In this document: positions 12,356-25,000 of the stretch, one piece after another
Layout of the letters: every line of letters begins with the position of its first letter
Numbering within the stretch: the stretch's first letter is position 1
Source of the DNA: Ridgeia piscesae
Taxonomy: Eukaryota > Annelida > Polychaeta > Sabellida > Siboglinidae
DNA: 64,000 nt
Reading direction: 5' to 3'
Assembly: GCA_025642075.2 (NCBI GenBank)
Contig: JAODUO010000419.1
Span: forward strand, 629,001-693,000
Made by a program: the position numbers and the translations under genes
Notes under the pieces: model-generated
What the model saw: the letters and a program-made list of their open reading frames with translations, nothing else
Databases searched by the model: none
Told to the model about the DNA's origin: nothing

Positions 12356-13424
12356 AATATAATATATATTATAATTGTCTTTGGGCTTAAAAATTGCACT
12401 GAAATGCAATATTTACAGAATATTAATATGCCTGGGATAACAATAAATGATGAAACTAAACTTCTAAGTTACACTAGTATTAACCATAATTTTTTTTAAT
12501 CGAACGTCATCGAATGTATCACTCATTGACATTTCACATTGCACCGATACAATTACAAATCAAATAATTCAAATTTAGGCAAAAATATAGTTATAATGAC
12601 GAAATAAACGTAGGTCTGGATTAATTATCGAAAACTCAGAACCAGTCTTTGCCACTGATAGAGACTGACTTACAGTCTTATCACCAACTCGAGAGACGGA
12701 GTTACACTGACAGCCACAGTGACAGATGCGACGGTGTTTGCTACTCTACCAGGAGGGCGATAATATGGTTATTAGGTTTTGTTCACGCGTTACCCTACCT
12801 TAAAGTTGAATCCTTTGTGCTTCACACGTACACCAACATCGGTATTTACTGAGTTCAGGCGAAATACTACCAATTATAAAACAAACCAATCATAAAGATA
12901 AGTGTCCTCAAGCAAAAGTACGTAAGTTCCAGTTTCTTAAATGCTAGGTGCGCCACCTATTGATACATTTGTTATGTGTGCTGCCACCTAGTGAATAAGC
13001 ATTTTACAAAGCAGAATCATATCCATAACAATGGGTAATTGTGCTTTGGTAGAATCTAACTTCCTCAGCAAATAACATTACATGTGGCGTATATGTGCGT
13101 TGGTACGTGCGTGTGTATTTCTAGTGGCAAATCGTAATTTAATTATATCTTGAAAAGCAAAATCTCATGTGGTATTGGTTGTTTCTTGATCTGTTCATTG
13201 CCAGCAAAATGTTGCAATGCTTTGCCTTTGGCTGTCTTTTGGCTGTCTTATAAAAAAAAGATACAAATTTTAAAAAATGGAAATTTATTGTATAACATAA
13301 TCACAATTTATTGTGTGCCATTTCAGCAAGCAGTTGGTCCATTTCTTGCCAACTGTGTATTAAAACGAGACATTCTGGGTTTTTTTAATTATTTATTTAC
13401 TACCAGGTAATAAGGTCCAGCTCT

Positions 13425-13510
13425 TTCATGATTTGAAAGTTTCTAAATACAACATGTTCCAAGCATTACAAAACATCCAGTGTCAAAACCAGCTTTAATG
13501 ACAATACTGC
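13425..13510. repeat. Dispersed repeat fragment, second copy near 62525-62610
   Basis: Both places share GTTTGAAAG or ATTTGAAAG, then an ACAAAACATCCAGT(G/T)TCAAAA core, then ACAATA(C/A)TGCTG. Alignment by eye covers about 85 bp. The family is unknown. Confidence 0.45.
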
Positions 13511-13626
13511 TGGGATGACCAGAAACTGAGGTAAACACAAATACTGTTCAACAAATCCGGATTTGTCCTATGTTCATTGGCCAATACCAGTTGGAGGAAC
13601 AGATCACCTGTCTTTAAGAAAGGTCA

Positions 13627-13697
13627 CATCTTATGTAGCATAGTCTACAATCCTCAGAATTGTCCAAGTCATTCATACAGCTGAGTGAACTCTCAGT
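13627..13697 (-). mobile_element. SINE scrap
   Basis: TCTTATGTAGCATAGT, CAATCCTCAGAATTGTCCAA and CATACAGCTGAGTGAACT match the end and middle of the family with an internal deletion. Confidence 0.5.
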
Positions 13698-16543
13698 CGA
13701 GTCTGAACCTCTAGCCTCTGTGCCACTACATAAACCCATAATGGGTTCTTTTGGGGTCAGTCACTATGATACAAGTCATGTAAATGCCAATATGGATTAC
13801 GATCCATGCAGATCTTTTATTATGCAGCAATACACCAGCAAACATAAACATGTTAGACATATTGTATATACATATGTTTTTCAACACTTGCAATCGACTT
13901 GTATGCTGACATTATTTGTGTGGGCCTCTACAGCCACGTGTATTAACCCAAGTCACTGTAAAGAAAACAGAATGATAGAGATCTTGATGTCATCTATTAA
14001 GAGTGACATAACATTTCCCCAAAGTATGTGTTAACATGTAAAATATTTTTTTTTAGTGAAATTTCATTTATGAACATAAAATAAAGACAACAGTGATAAT
14101 TGCATGGACCTTTATGATTTGTCACCTCTTCAGAACGTATACCTTTTTCAGTTACGAAATTTTACAAAAGTTCATGTAGACAGATTTTTTTAGATAGTTC
14201 CCTACGTACTAGCCAAAAACAAATCCAAAGATCATAGATCACACATTATCATGATTCTGCAATACATTCAACATTCGTGAATTGCACAACATTAGAGACA
14301 AATTATCAAACAGTTGATTAATCCATTGCACCATGCCTACAATAATTATTAATAAATACTAAAAATACTTAACTCACAAAAAGATTGCTCGTCAATGATC
14401 GTCCTTGAACCAATGTCCATTATATACCATCTAGTGGAAGAATTCATCAATCGTCAACTCAGGATTATTAAATATTAATTCTGAAAATGCCAACCATGAA
14501 ATTGACAAACTACTGGTTAACAACTTAACACGAGGGTCTCTATTCCTGTTTTTATACAAAATCTAGTAGAATGTTCTTTCCGCTGTAGTAAATATGGTGA
14601 TAGTATAATTATTGCCTTCCAAGTTGTGTTTAGTTACTTTAGAAAGCTTCACTGGTAATATCGATGAAGTTAGCCAAGATCAAAGCAATACTCTCAGATG
14701 TTCTAGCATGTCCCATTTGCCCATGTTTAACACAGTAGACGTCTGGTTACAGATTAATACACTGGCTAATTTTGGGTAGAGGAACAGACACCCTCGTTTT
14801 AGCATCAGTCAACAAAGGCAGTCAACTGTTTTATATTTGAAAGCAACCATAAACTACACCATTGTTAGCACCTGCCAGCCAGCAGTAATCACAATGTTAG
14901 TTACACAAGTACATCACATTACATGTATATCACCAGCAGCATTTACAACATGTACAAATAAGTGACATACAGTTACACACTTTTTGTTCAGTGCTTTGAA
15001 CAGAACAAAGGACTGAATAATGCATTTTATAAGACATTATTACTATTACAACAGGCTCTACACTGGGCTAAATGCCATTTTGTCAAAAACTGCTGTATGC
15101 AAATGTAATAACACAGAGGTTACTTTTAAAATACTACCTGTTTAAGCAAACATGGACCATTTCTGGCAAGCATAAGCACATGATGGCACAGTATAGCAAG
15201 AAGCATAAAACATGTATATAATTTGATTATTCAAGTTATATCTTAGTTAGCAAGTAGAATGTTAATGTAAATTACAACACACAATATATCAGTGAAGCCT
15301 TAGATGTTTCAGCATTTAATCCAAAATTATCTTAATTACAGTGTCCTACACAATTAGCATGGCCAATGTTTTGATGCTCAATGCCCAAGTCTATACATAA
15401 TTCAATACAAATGACAGGCATGGCGGTCTAACATATCAAAGTAAAATACTGTCAGCATATCAATTTCTTCAGTGTTTTTTATAACCTAACAAAACCAATA
15501 GCAGGTTAACCAAAATTAAACACTGAAGGTGGTATTTGGGTCACCATCTAAGATGGTGTTGAATAGTACTACTTATTTTAGCAATGTTAGAATGTAATAG
15601 ATTTCTTTTTGTGCACACAAGTGACATACTACTTGTGTGGTTTCTTCACCTAAATTAATAAAACAATCCAAACAAAATAAAAACTAATTGTGTAGCCAAT
15701 ATTTAACCTCCATTTAACATTCTTCTTACTTGTTCACACAGTCGTATAGAGATTACGCCATCACATACTCAAATCGACCACTTTCACAAAAGGTAGAAGA
15801 TACAATAGGTAGTTAAAACAGTAGATATGTACAGGTGTAATCATTATTAAATATTTAAAATGTTGACTAGAATATATGCCAATGTTAAAACAACCCATGA
15901 CACCCAATGTAACCACTGGTATTCAGTCCAAGTCTCTGACTGAACGATCATCTCAGTCAGTAAGTCCTCGTCACAAAAGTACCTGATATTCAAAATGTAT
16001 TAAATGGCACACGTTTCATCAATATATGGCCATAAAGCTGAATCTCTCACCTGCAGGAAGATGACGATATTATATAAAAAATAAAAGGGTATGCCTTAGT
16101 TTGCTGACATACCTAATTTAAAACACTGGCAGGCATACAGAAAATGTTGGTGTTCACTTTTTACAGTATAAGGAAAGGGTGCCAAAATTCCAGTTAAACC
16201 ATTAATGTAAGTTTTGTAACAATCTATGCCTGAATCACAGTACTTTTCACTGAAAATATTCTTCTTCAAGAAGATAACAAACACCACTAACAAAATTAGT
16301 AATATCATATCAAGACATACATTTAGTCTGTTTGCCAACATTTACATGTTAGCGACAATTAACAAAAAACATTGATTACACAATAGCTGTTCATTGGCAC
16401 ATGAAGCTAGTTACTACAAGGATATTAATCAGAAGCTATGCCACATTGCTAGTTTGATATTTGTATCACAGCCCAGCTATGCCATGGCCATAAATAACGT
16501 ATGTGGAGACAACATTCACAATACAGTACATCACACGACTTAT

Positions 16544-18721
16544 TCAGCAGCATCGGTTTCCTTCCGGTTCCTCTTCAGCCAATGAGAAGGTCTCGCGTTT
16601 ATGAGTATAGCCGTTCTTCACCCCGTCCCATCCATCTTCCACTGCGATCTGCCCCTGGCCAAGCATGTTGAAGACGTCTTTTGTCGTTCTCAGAAACGCT
16701 TCCTCAACATTTTGGCCAGTCTTGGCAGAAGTCTCAATGAACCTCATATTGTGGAAATCGGCAAACTGTTTGCCCTCTTTCGCAGAGACCACACGCTCAG
16801 CCTCCATGTCTGCCTTGTGGCCCACCACCATGTACACGGAGCGGCGAGACTCGATGTGGAACTTCGCCTCTGCCAGCCAGTCCTCAAGATGCTCAAAGCT
16901 GCTCCGTTTACAGATGTCATAGACCAGCAACACGCCGACAGAGTTTCGGTAGTATGACCTTGTGATCGACCTAGAATAAACAAAGACAGTTCAACAAGTT
17001 GTATTTAAACTGTCCTAGTTTTATGACAACATGACATTGTATTTGACCAAGTAATATTTACTTAGATGCTGATAACCACGACAGAACCAAACAATTTACA
17101 ATATAAATCACCTAGTATGATTAATTCTTCTGTGCAATAGGTACACTGATTTGGATAGATGTTAAAATGTAGAGTATGCTTAAACGCAAGTCACTATAAT
17201 CTATACTCTAGCACTCCACTTAGGACAGTATACAGCACTTTTTTTTCAAATTCTGACCCATCTCGATTTCACTCATCTATAATATTTATCTAATTCATAT
17301 AGAAAATTTATTATATAATGCTCGTGGGTATGTTTCAAGAATATGGGAAGGACCTATATTTCCCTGGCTGGGTTAGGGAAATGTCAGTAAGGACAGTAAT
17401 GTCCCAAAGCCAGGGCAAGGACAATTGGGACGTTGGATTATATAACTTGTCTACTTCACGTTACTTGGCGCTGTCTGCTCTCCGGTCAGTTCTACAACTG
17501 GCAAAGGGCATAAGTTACGGATCTGCCCTCAGCCAAGCACGGCTATACCGTACAGTGCAACACTACGTCTACAGCCATGCATGCAGCGCTAGGTTTAGCC
17601 CTAGGGCTAGGTTAGGACTGGGTCTGGCCCTAGGAGCAGGACGGGGTACTAACTACGTAGTCTAGGACTAACAGTAACACTAACAGTGACTTTGACGAAT
17701 GACAGACAACTCGGCCCACCGACAACTCGGCCCAGGCCGAGTTGTCTCGAGACAACTCGGCACCAATGTGAGACAACTCGGCCCCAGTGTGAGACAACTC
17801 GGCCGGCTTCCAGAGACAACTTGGCCCCGATGGCTGCTGGGTGAATTATTATAATGATGATGGCTATAGAGAGATGAAGCCTCTCCATGGGTATCATTAG
17901 GCTAGGCTAAATTTAAGAACCCTGGAGTTCATAGACAGTTCAAGCTACATTCAACTATGAGAGAAAAGGGTTTTGGTATAGTGTTCTTACAAAATAGACT
18001 AATATTGTTTTGAATATATTTTCACAAACTGGAATTTCTTTGGATGTTCGAATTGTTTCTTCTAAAGGTTATTTTTAGAACAGTTTTTTTAAACACTTAG
18101 TTGCAGGGAATATTATGTAGGTACACCTTTCATTGTGTTTTAGTAGTCACACTGGCGGACAATCAGATTACAATATTGTAAACATTTAATAAAAATAAAC
18201 ACATCTAAACTCGCCCAAATTATCTACAAATTACATTCACCACAATTAATGCGATAGGTATTAAATTAGTTTTGCATATATTCAAATGTTTAAAGGATAT
18301 ACAAAATTATATTTACTACCAATCATTTGCTGCATAACGACATGACCCTTCCCCAATGTCAACAATAGTTCGCTATGGTACTTAATACTACTCTGGAAGG
18401 GGGCCGAGTTGTCGGTGGGCCGAGTTGTCTGCCCACCACTTTGACTGACTGACACTGAGAGTGACAGCTCGTCAGCTGCACGTTCAACTTCAAGATCAAC
18501 TACCTAAAGCGCTCTTGTCCAGCGGTGTCCCAAAGCTGTAGTTTGACCCTCACGCCTGGTTGCACTTCGATCAAGCGAGCAAAGAAATCCACTCCGACTG
18601 TCGGATCAACCATATCCGAGAAATTTCCATCGGTGAAGTATTTGAGAAGCGACGATTTTCCGACAGTGCTGTCTCCGATCAGTATGAGCCTGAACTGATA
18701 GTCGAAGATTGGTTCTACCAT
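16544..18721 (-). CDS. RAB39: Ras-related GTPase Rab39, complete, two exons
   Basis: Exon 1 is 18721-18504 and exon 2 is 16970-16544, joined in phase (TTTAG|gtagtt ... ttctag|GTCGATC). The product is 214 aa, against about 213 for human RAB39B. The P-loop GDSTVGKS is at 16-23, the switch I threonine in DPTVGVDFF (39-47), WDTAGQE at 64-70, the Rab39-type guanine motif GHKAD (His replacing the usual Asn) at 123-127, ETSAK at 152-156 and a C-terminal Cys-Cys for geranylgeranylation at 213-214. Rab39 acts on endosome/Golgi and autophagy membranes. The start is set by homology (MVEPIFDYQFRLILIGDS) and a good context, AACAAAATGG. An open in-frame extension of 62 codons reaches ATG 18907, but it is unlike Rab N-termini and probably 5' UTR. 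The intron contains an inverted-repeat transposon. It diverges from the SLC35F gene. Confidence 0.93.
17300..17690. other. RAB39 intron segment with CTAGG-rich degenerate repeats
   Basis: 17585-17640 has repeated GGTTTAG, CCCTAGGGCTAGG and GGCCCTAGG motifs that are locally self-complementary. It directly precedes the inverted-repeat element at 17703. No coding similarity. Confidence 0.4.
17703..18431. mobile_element. 729-bp element with perfect 31-bp terminal inverted repeats, in the RAB39 intron
   Basis: The 31 bases at 17703-17733, starting CAGACAACTCGGCCC and holding two GACAACTCGGCCC copies, recur exactly inverted at 18401-18431. Inside the left end the 13-mer recurs several more times to 17830 (spacing about 25-28 bp), once inverted, making a perfect 26-bp palindrome at 17736-17761 centred on CTCGAG. 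The middle is AT-rich and non-coding. This looks like a non-autonomous DNA element with subterminal repeats. Flanks share only ACTTTGAC, not exactly adjacent, so the target duplication is unresolved. Confidence 0.72.
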
Positions 18722-19007
18722 TTTGTTGATGATCGCATATATCTGCCCACTAGCTATGACATATGTGTGGAAATCATTGTCATGGGTAAACAAGGTCCTG
18801 AAAACACGCTTCGTCACGCTAGAGTACGCAACATCAGTCGCATCTCCTTGGCAGATGTGAGACGATATCCGGGGGTTTTCGCCATCTGTCGGATTCACGT
18901 GAAACATGGTACGTAGTTATCCGCTAGGTGCCAGTAATCGTTTGTCGGTCGACCAATAGACGGCGCGTAAATGTGACACTTCCGGTATAAGGTCAGAGGT
19001 AGTAAAC
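18722..19007. promoter_or_regulatory. Shared (divergent) promoter of RAB39 and the SLC35F gene
   Basis: The two start codons point away from each other across 286 bp. The interval has several CpGs, an ETS-type site CACTTCCGGT (18977-18986), a CCAAT box (18953-18957) and no TATA box. ETS and CCAAT elements are common in bidirectional housekeeping promoters. Transcription starts are not visible, and an intron in either leader cannot be excluded. Confidence 0.6.
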
Positions 19008-22000
19008 ATGGGGGACGATGCGGTGCACGTGGGTCGCACGGAGGCGTCCTCACAGGGAATGCGAGCGAAATTTAAAAAGGCGTGCTCACAGGTTTTCCAA
19101 AGGTAAATTCGATGAACAGTTACTGAAAACATTCAGTTCAGCAAAAGGAAATTAGATCTACGCAATGGGTATGCCTGCAGCAGCGTGACTCGAGTCAGAC
19201 TCGATCGATCATCTCTGTGACTGTGACTCTGACAGTGCTTAGCCTTAGTGACACTGACACTGACAGTGAACGTTTAGACTTTAGACTAAAAATTAAAATA
19301 TTTGTGTCTCACTGTCACTCACTTTTGACGACTGTGTATGTGTGACTGCTTGTAACAGCTTTCAGTCATCACTGTGTTTGCATATCTATGTTCTATGTAT
19401 TTTGTTTAATATTTTGTGACGCGAGTGAAAGTGAAACTCAAGTCAAGCCTGAAGCCGTGAAGGTATATGAGTTTTGCTAAACACGTATATATATCAATTA
19501 TATTATTTGTGTGGGTATTTTATTTATATTAGAAAAAAAACTTAGATTATATTTCTTCTCTCAGCATTTGATCCGTCTGTTTGCTGATGACACCCTACAT
19601 GTGCAATACCATGTAACACCATCAAACGAAAAGAGGACCAGAAAATTCTGCAAAAAGATCTTGATTCCCTCACTATATGCGAGAAACAGTGGTCCACGAG
19701 TGATCCACAGAAATGCTACATTTTGAATGTCACCAAAAAGAAAATTGTAACATGTATATCATGCCAACACGGACAAAACCTGCAAAATGTCAGCACAATT
19801 ACAAAATACCTTGGCGTAAACATACAGATATATAAGATGCTATCACTTATCAGCAGTACAGGGTGTATTAGTAATTAGTGTAAATTGTAATTATGAATTT
19901 AAACATAGTTCTTTTTGTATTAGGTATTTCATTACAATTACCTACATATGTTGTCACAATAAGTTTTACTAAAGTAATTAATTAAATTAAACAATTAAAT
20001 TGTAATGCTATTGTTTTTAAGTCATTTTTTAAATATGACATAATTGGATAATAATCATTGCTTTGCTGGAGTAATGATCAATTAGACACAACACAATTAA
20101 AAACCCAACATCTTACAGCTATAAAGACATATGCACTACAAATGACTACAATATACCTATCTGTACAGTAGGGTGGTGACAGAAGCATATAGGTACCGTA
20201 TGTGTGACAATTAGCATGCCTTCATTCATGAAAAAAGGTAAACATGTTTCCCTGGTTGAAAAAGGGTGTGTGTGCTTCAGACTTCGAAAAAATCTTGTAT
20301 CGAACCAGCACTGATGTACAATATGTCTGGTAGATCTACTAGACAGTGTATGAAAGCTTGATTGAATCATACTCATAATTGACTTCGTTGGATGTGCCTC
20401 TGTACCACACCTGCGAGGACTGAGCAGACTTACAGTCCATCGGCTCCATGCAGTTCCAAGAGGACCAAGTTGAAGTCTTTAACTTCTGGGAAACCGAATA
20501 TGATTACTCATTCTCATGACCTCAGGTTATGGCTGAACTTGGCAGCAAGAAATATTATTGACTGAACTTATGTATCTTCGCAGTTTCGCAAGGCAATCTA
20601 CTATAAGGGATACTCAGACAGGTGTCAGTGATGTGTCATATAATCTTGCAGCTTCACCTCATGTTAGGATGTGTCTATCTGTGCTCCAAAACAGGCCTTT
20701 TTGCAGGTTCAATTTTTTGCCAGTCAGTTGTGTTGTGGTAGACACATGCATGTTAGCTCACATACATGTGCATAAAACCCGGCCGAGGTGTGTGTTGTGT
20801 CCTAATGGAATTAACTATAAACATGCATGTGACACCCATTTCCAAAACATAATTGACTATATATGATTTTTTTAGTCCCTTTGTTTTCTCCATATTGTAT
20901 GTACCTGTCCAAAATGAGTTTTACCCATCCAAATCAGGTGGATGGGTGTCTATATAGAGCTGTGCTCCATAGCTATGTCTACATCGTAATTGTGCACAGT
21001 AATAATATATTGTATAGCAAACTTTGGGTCCACAACCAGCTGCATTAATAATTGCTTCTTAATTATTGTTCTTAACAATTAAAGCATCTACACAGACAGC
21101 ATTCCCAACTTGGGTCATTATTGGCCGAACGTATGTTGGTATATTGACCCAATGTTTGGCAACATTGGTCCAAGACTGGGATGTCCTTCATGCCAATGTT
21201 GACTCAACAAAGGCAGGCAGACCTCCGCTCAGCGCCAGACTAATAATGTGGCAACATAGGCATGCCAATAATATGCTGCCAATGTTGCCATTCTTTGCCA
21301 AACGTGGCCCAATATGGAAATGCTATCTGGGTAGATAACTTGTAATCTTAGATTAAATAAATGAATATTTTAAAACTTTCTAAATCAAATGCTTTTATCT
21401 TTGCAGGAAGGTGGCCATTGCAGTTGGCTTGGGTCAGATTTTATCTTTTTTTATCTGTGGGACAGCTGTGACAAGTGGTTTATTGCAAGAACAAAAGGTG
21501 CAGATTCCAACAGGTAACATCACAATACTCTGTGCTTCCAAAAGCAATTGCAAATCTAGTGTGTACACAGAATAAAATCATTTACATGCCCAGATAATAT
21601 AAAGGTTTTATTTTTTTCTAATTTATTTTAGAATGAATTTATTTACAAATCTGAAATATAACATCATTTCCAAAAAGGGCTGTAATTTAAAACAAGTATT
21701 CGTGATCTATAATTGTAAGTATAGCAGTTACACAATATATTGATTGACTGTGTACATTTCTTAGTTTATGTTGGAACTGTAGACATTTATCATGTCTTTC
21801 AGTTGTTCGATCTTAAATATGTCTTGTTCTTCATTATTGTCGACTGATGTTTTCATTCCAGCACAAAGTTTCTTCAACTATGTACTCCTGGCTGTGGTCT
21901 ATGGTCCATTTCTGGCGTGTCGAGAGGGAGACAATCAAATCACGAAGGTGATGAGACAGCGCGGCTGGAAGTACTTCATCTTGGCTGTGATAGATGTCGA

Positions 22001-25000
22001 GGCGAACTACCTAGTCGTGAAGGCTTATCACTTCACCACCGTCACCAGTGTACAGGTACGTGACCTAGCAAGTAGCAACAGTCACCAGTGTACAGGTACG
22101 TGACCTAGCAAGTAGCAACAGTCACCAGTGTACAGGTACGTGACCTAGCAAGTAGCAACAGTCACCAGTGTACAGGTACGTGGACTAGCAAGTAGCAACA
22201 GTCACCAGTGTACAGGTACGTGAACTAGCAAGTAGCAACAGTCACCAGTGTACAGGTACGTGACCTAGCAAGTAGCAACAGTCACCAGTGTACAGGTACG
22301 TGACCTAGCAAGTAGCAACAGTCACCAGTGTACAGGTACGTGACCTAGCAAGTAGCAACAGTCACCAGTGTACAGGTACGTGACCAGCAAGTAGCAACAG
22401 TCACCAGTGTACAGGTACGTGACCTAGCAAGTAGCAACAGTCACCAGTGTACAGGTACGTGAACTAGCAAGTAGCAACAGTCACCAGTGTACAGGTACGT
22501 GAACTAGCAAGTAGCAACAGTCACCAGTGTACAAGGGCAAGTAGCAACAGTCACCAGTGTACAGGTACGTGAACTAGCAAGTAGCAACAGTCACCAGTGT
22601 ACAGGTACGTGAACTAGCAAGTAGCAACAGTCACCAGTGTACAGGTACGTGAACCCAGCAAGTAGCAACAGTCACCAGTGTACAGGTACGTGACCTAGCA
22701 AGTAGCAACAGTCACCAGTGTACAGGTAGTGACCTAGCAAGTAGCAACAGTCACCAGTGTACAGGTACGTGACCTAGCAAGTAGCAACAGTCACCAGTGT
22801 ACAGGTACGTGGGCCCAGCAAGTAGCAACAGTCACCAGTGTACAGGTACGTGACCTAGCAAGTAGCAACAGTCACCAGTGTACAGGTACGTGACCTAGCA
22901 AGTAGCAACAGTCACCAGTGTACAGGTACGTGACCTAGCAAGTAGCAACAGTCACCAGTGTACAGGTACGTGACCTAGCAAGTAGCAACAGTCACCATGT
23001 ACAGGTACGTGGGTAGCGAGCAACAGTCACCAGGGACAGGACGGACTAGCAAGTAGCAACAGTCACCAGTGTACAGGCGTGACAGCAAGTAGACGCACCG
23101 TGTACAGGCGGGTAGCAAGTAGCAACAGTCACCAGTGTACAGGTACGTCCAGCGAGCAACAGTCACCAGGGAAGGTGGCCTGAAGAGCAACAGTCACCAG
23201 TGTACAGGTACGTGACCTAGCAAGTAGCAACAGTCACCAGTGTACAGGTACGTGACCTAGCAAGTAGCAACAGTCACCAGTGTACAGGTACGTGGACTAG
23301 CAAGTAGCAACAGTCACCAGTGTACAGGTACGGGCCTAGCAAGTAGCAACATCACCAGTGTACAGGACGGACCAGCAAGTAGCACAGCCCCGTGTACAGG
23401 TACGGACCTAGCAAGTAGCAACAGCCCAGTACAGGACGGAATCAGTAGCAACAGTCACCAGTGCGGTCGTGAACAGCAAGTAGCACAGTCACCAGTGTAC
23501 GACTACAGCAAGTAGCAACAGTCACCAGTGTACAGGTACGTGACCTGCAAGTAGCAACAGTCACCAGTGCAGGCTGAATAGCAGAGCCAGTCACCAGTGA
23601 CAGGTACGTGACCTGCAAGTACAACAGTCACCAGTGTACAGGTACGTGGACTAGCAAATAGCAACAGTCACCAGTGTACAGGTACGTGGACTAGCAAGTA
23701 GCAACAGTCACCAGTGTACAGGTACGGACTAGCAAGTAGCAACAGCCAGACAGGTAAGCAAGTAGCAACAGTCACCAGTGTACAGGTACGTGACCTAGCA
23801 AGTAGCAACAGTCACCAGTGTACAGGTACGTGACCTAGCAAGTAGCAACAGTCACCAGTGTACAGGTACGTGGAAATAGCAAGTAGCAACAGTCACCAGT
23901 GTACAGGTACGTGGGCCCAGCAAGTAGCAACAGTCACCAGTGTACAGGTACGTGGACTAGCAAGTAGCAACAGTCACCAGTGTACAGGTACGTGGCCTAG
24001 CAAGTAGCAACAGTCACCAGTGTACAGGTACGTGACCTAGCAAGTAGCAACAGTCACCAGTGTACAGGTACGTGACCTAGCAAGTAGCAACAGTTACAAG
24101 TGTACAGGTACGTGACCTAGCAAGTAGCAACAGTCACCCAGGGGTACAGGTAAAGACAGGTACGTGGACTAGCAAGTAGCAACAGTCACCAGTGTACAGG
24201 TACGTGACCTAGCAAGTAGCAACAGTTACAAGTGTACAGGTACGTGACCTAGCAAGTAGCAACAGTCACCAGTGTACAGGTACGTGACCTAGCAAGTAGC
24301 AACAGTCACCAGTGTACAGGTACGTGGACTAGCAAGTAGCAACAGTCACCAGTGTACAGGTACGTGGACTAGCAAGTAGCAACAGTCACCAGTGTACAGG
24401 TACGTGAACTAGCAAGTAGCAACAGTCACCAGTGTACAGGTACGTGAACTAGCAAGTAGCAACAGTCACCAGTGTACAGGTACGTGGACTAGCAAGTAGC
24501 AACAGTCACCAGTGTACAGGTACGTGAACTAGCAAGTAGCAACAGTCACCAGTGTACAGGTACGTGACCTAGCAAGTAGCAACAGTCACCAGTGTACAGG
24601 TACGTGACTAGCAAGTAGCAACAGTCACCAGTGTACAGGTACGTGACCTAGCAAGTAGCAACAGTCACCAGTGTACAGGTACGTGGACTAGCAAGTAGCA
24701 ACAGTCACCAGGGGGTACTGACCTAGCAAGTAGCAACAGTTACAAGTGTACAGGGACGTGACCAGCAAGTAGCAACAGTCACCAGTGTACAGGAGTGACC
24801 TAGCGTAGCAACAGCGGTACAGGACGGACCGCAGTAGCAACAGTCACCAGGTACGTAGTACTAGCAGTACCAGTACAGTGTACGCGGATAGCAAGTAGCA
24901 ACAGTCACCAGTGTACAGGTACGTGGACTAGCAAGTAGCAACAGTCACCAGTGTACAGGTACGTGGACTAGCAAGTAGCAACAGTCACCAGTGTACAGGT

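Larger units (their letters stand above)
12360..16540. other. Intergenic DNA and presumed RAB39 3' untranslated region
   Basis: No coding similarity. A SINE scrap is at 13627-13697. A repeat module at 13425-13510 recurs near 62525-62610. An 11-bp inverted repeat (CTTCAGTGTTT / AAACACTGAAG) brackets 15473-15526. The stretch just below 16544 should contain the RAB39 3' UTR; its end could not be placed because no convincing polyadenylation signal was found. Confidence 0.45.

Noticed and set aside
16096..16341. 81-codon hydrophobic frame downstream of RAB39
   Set aside because: No similarity recognised; lies where the RAB39 3' UTR is expected and is AT-rich.
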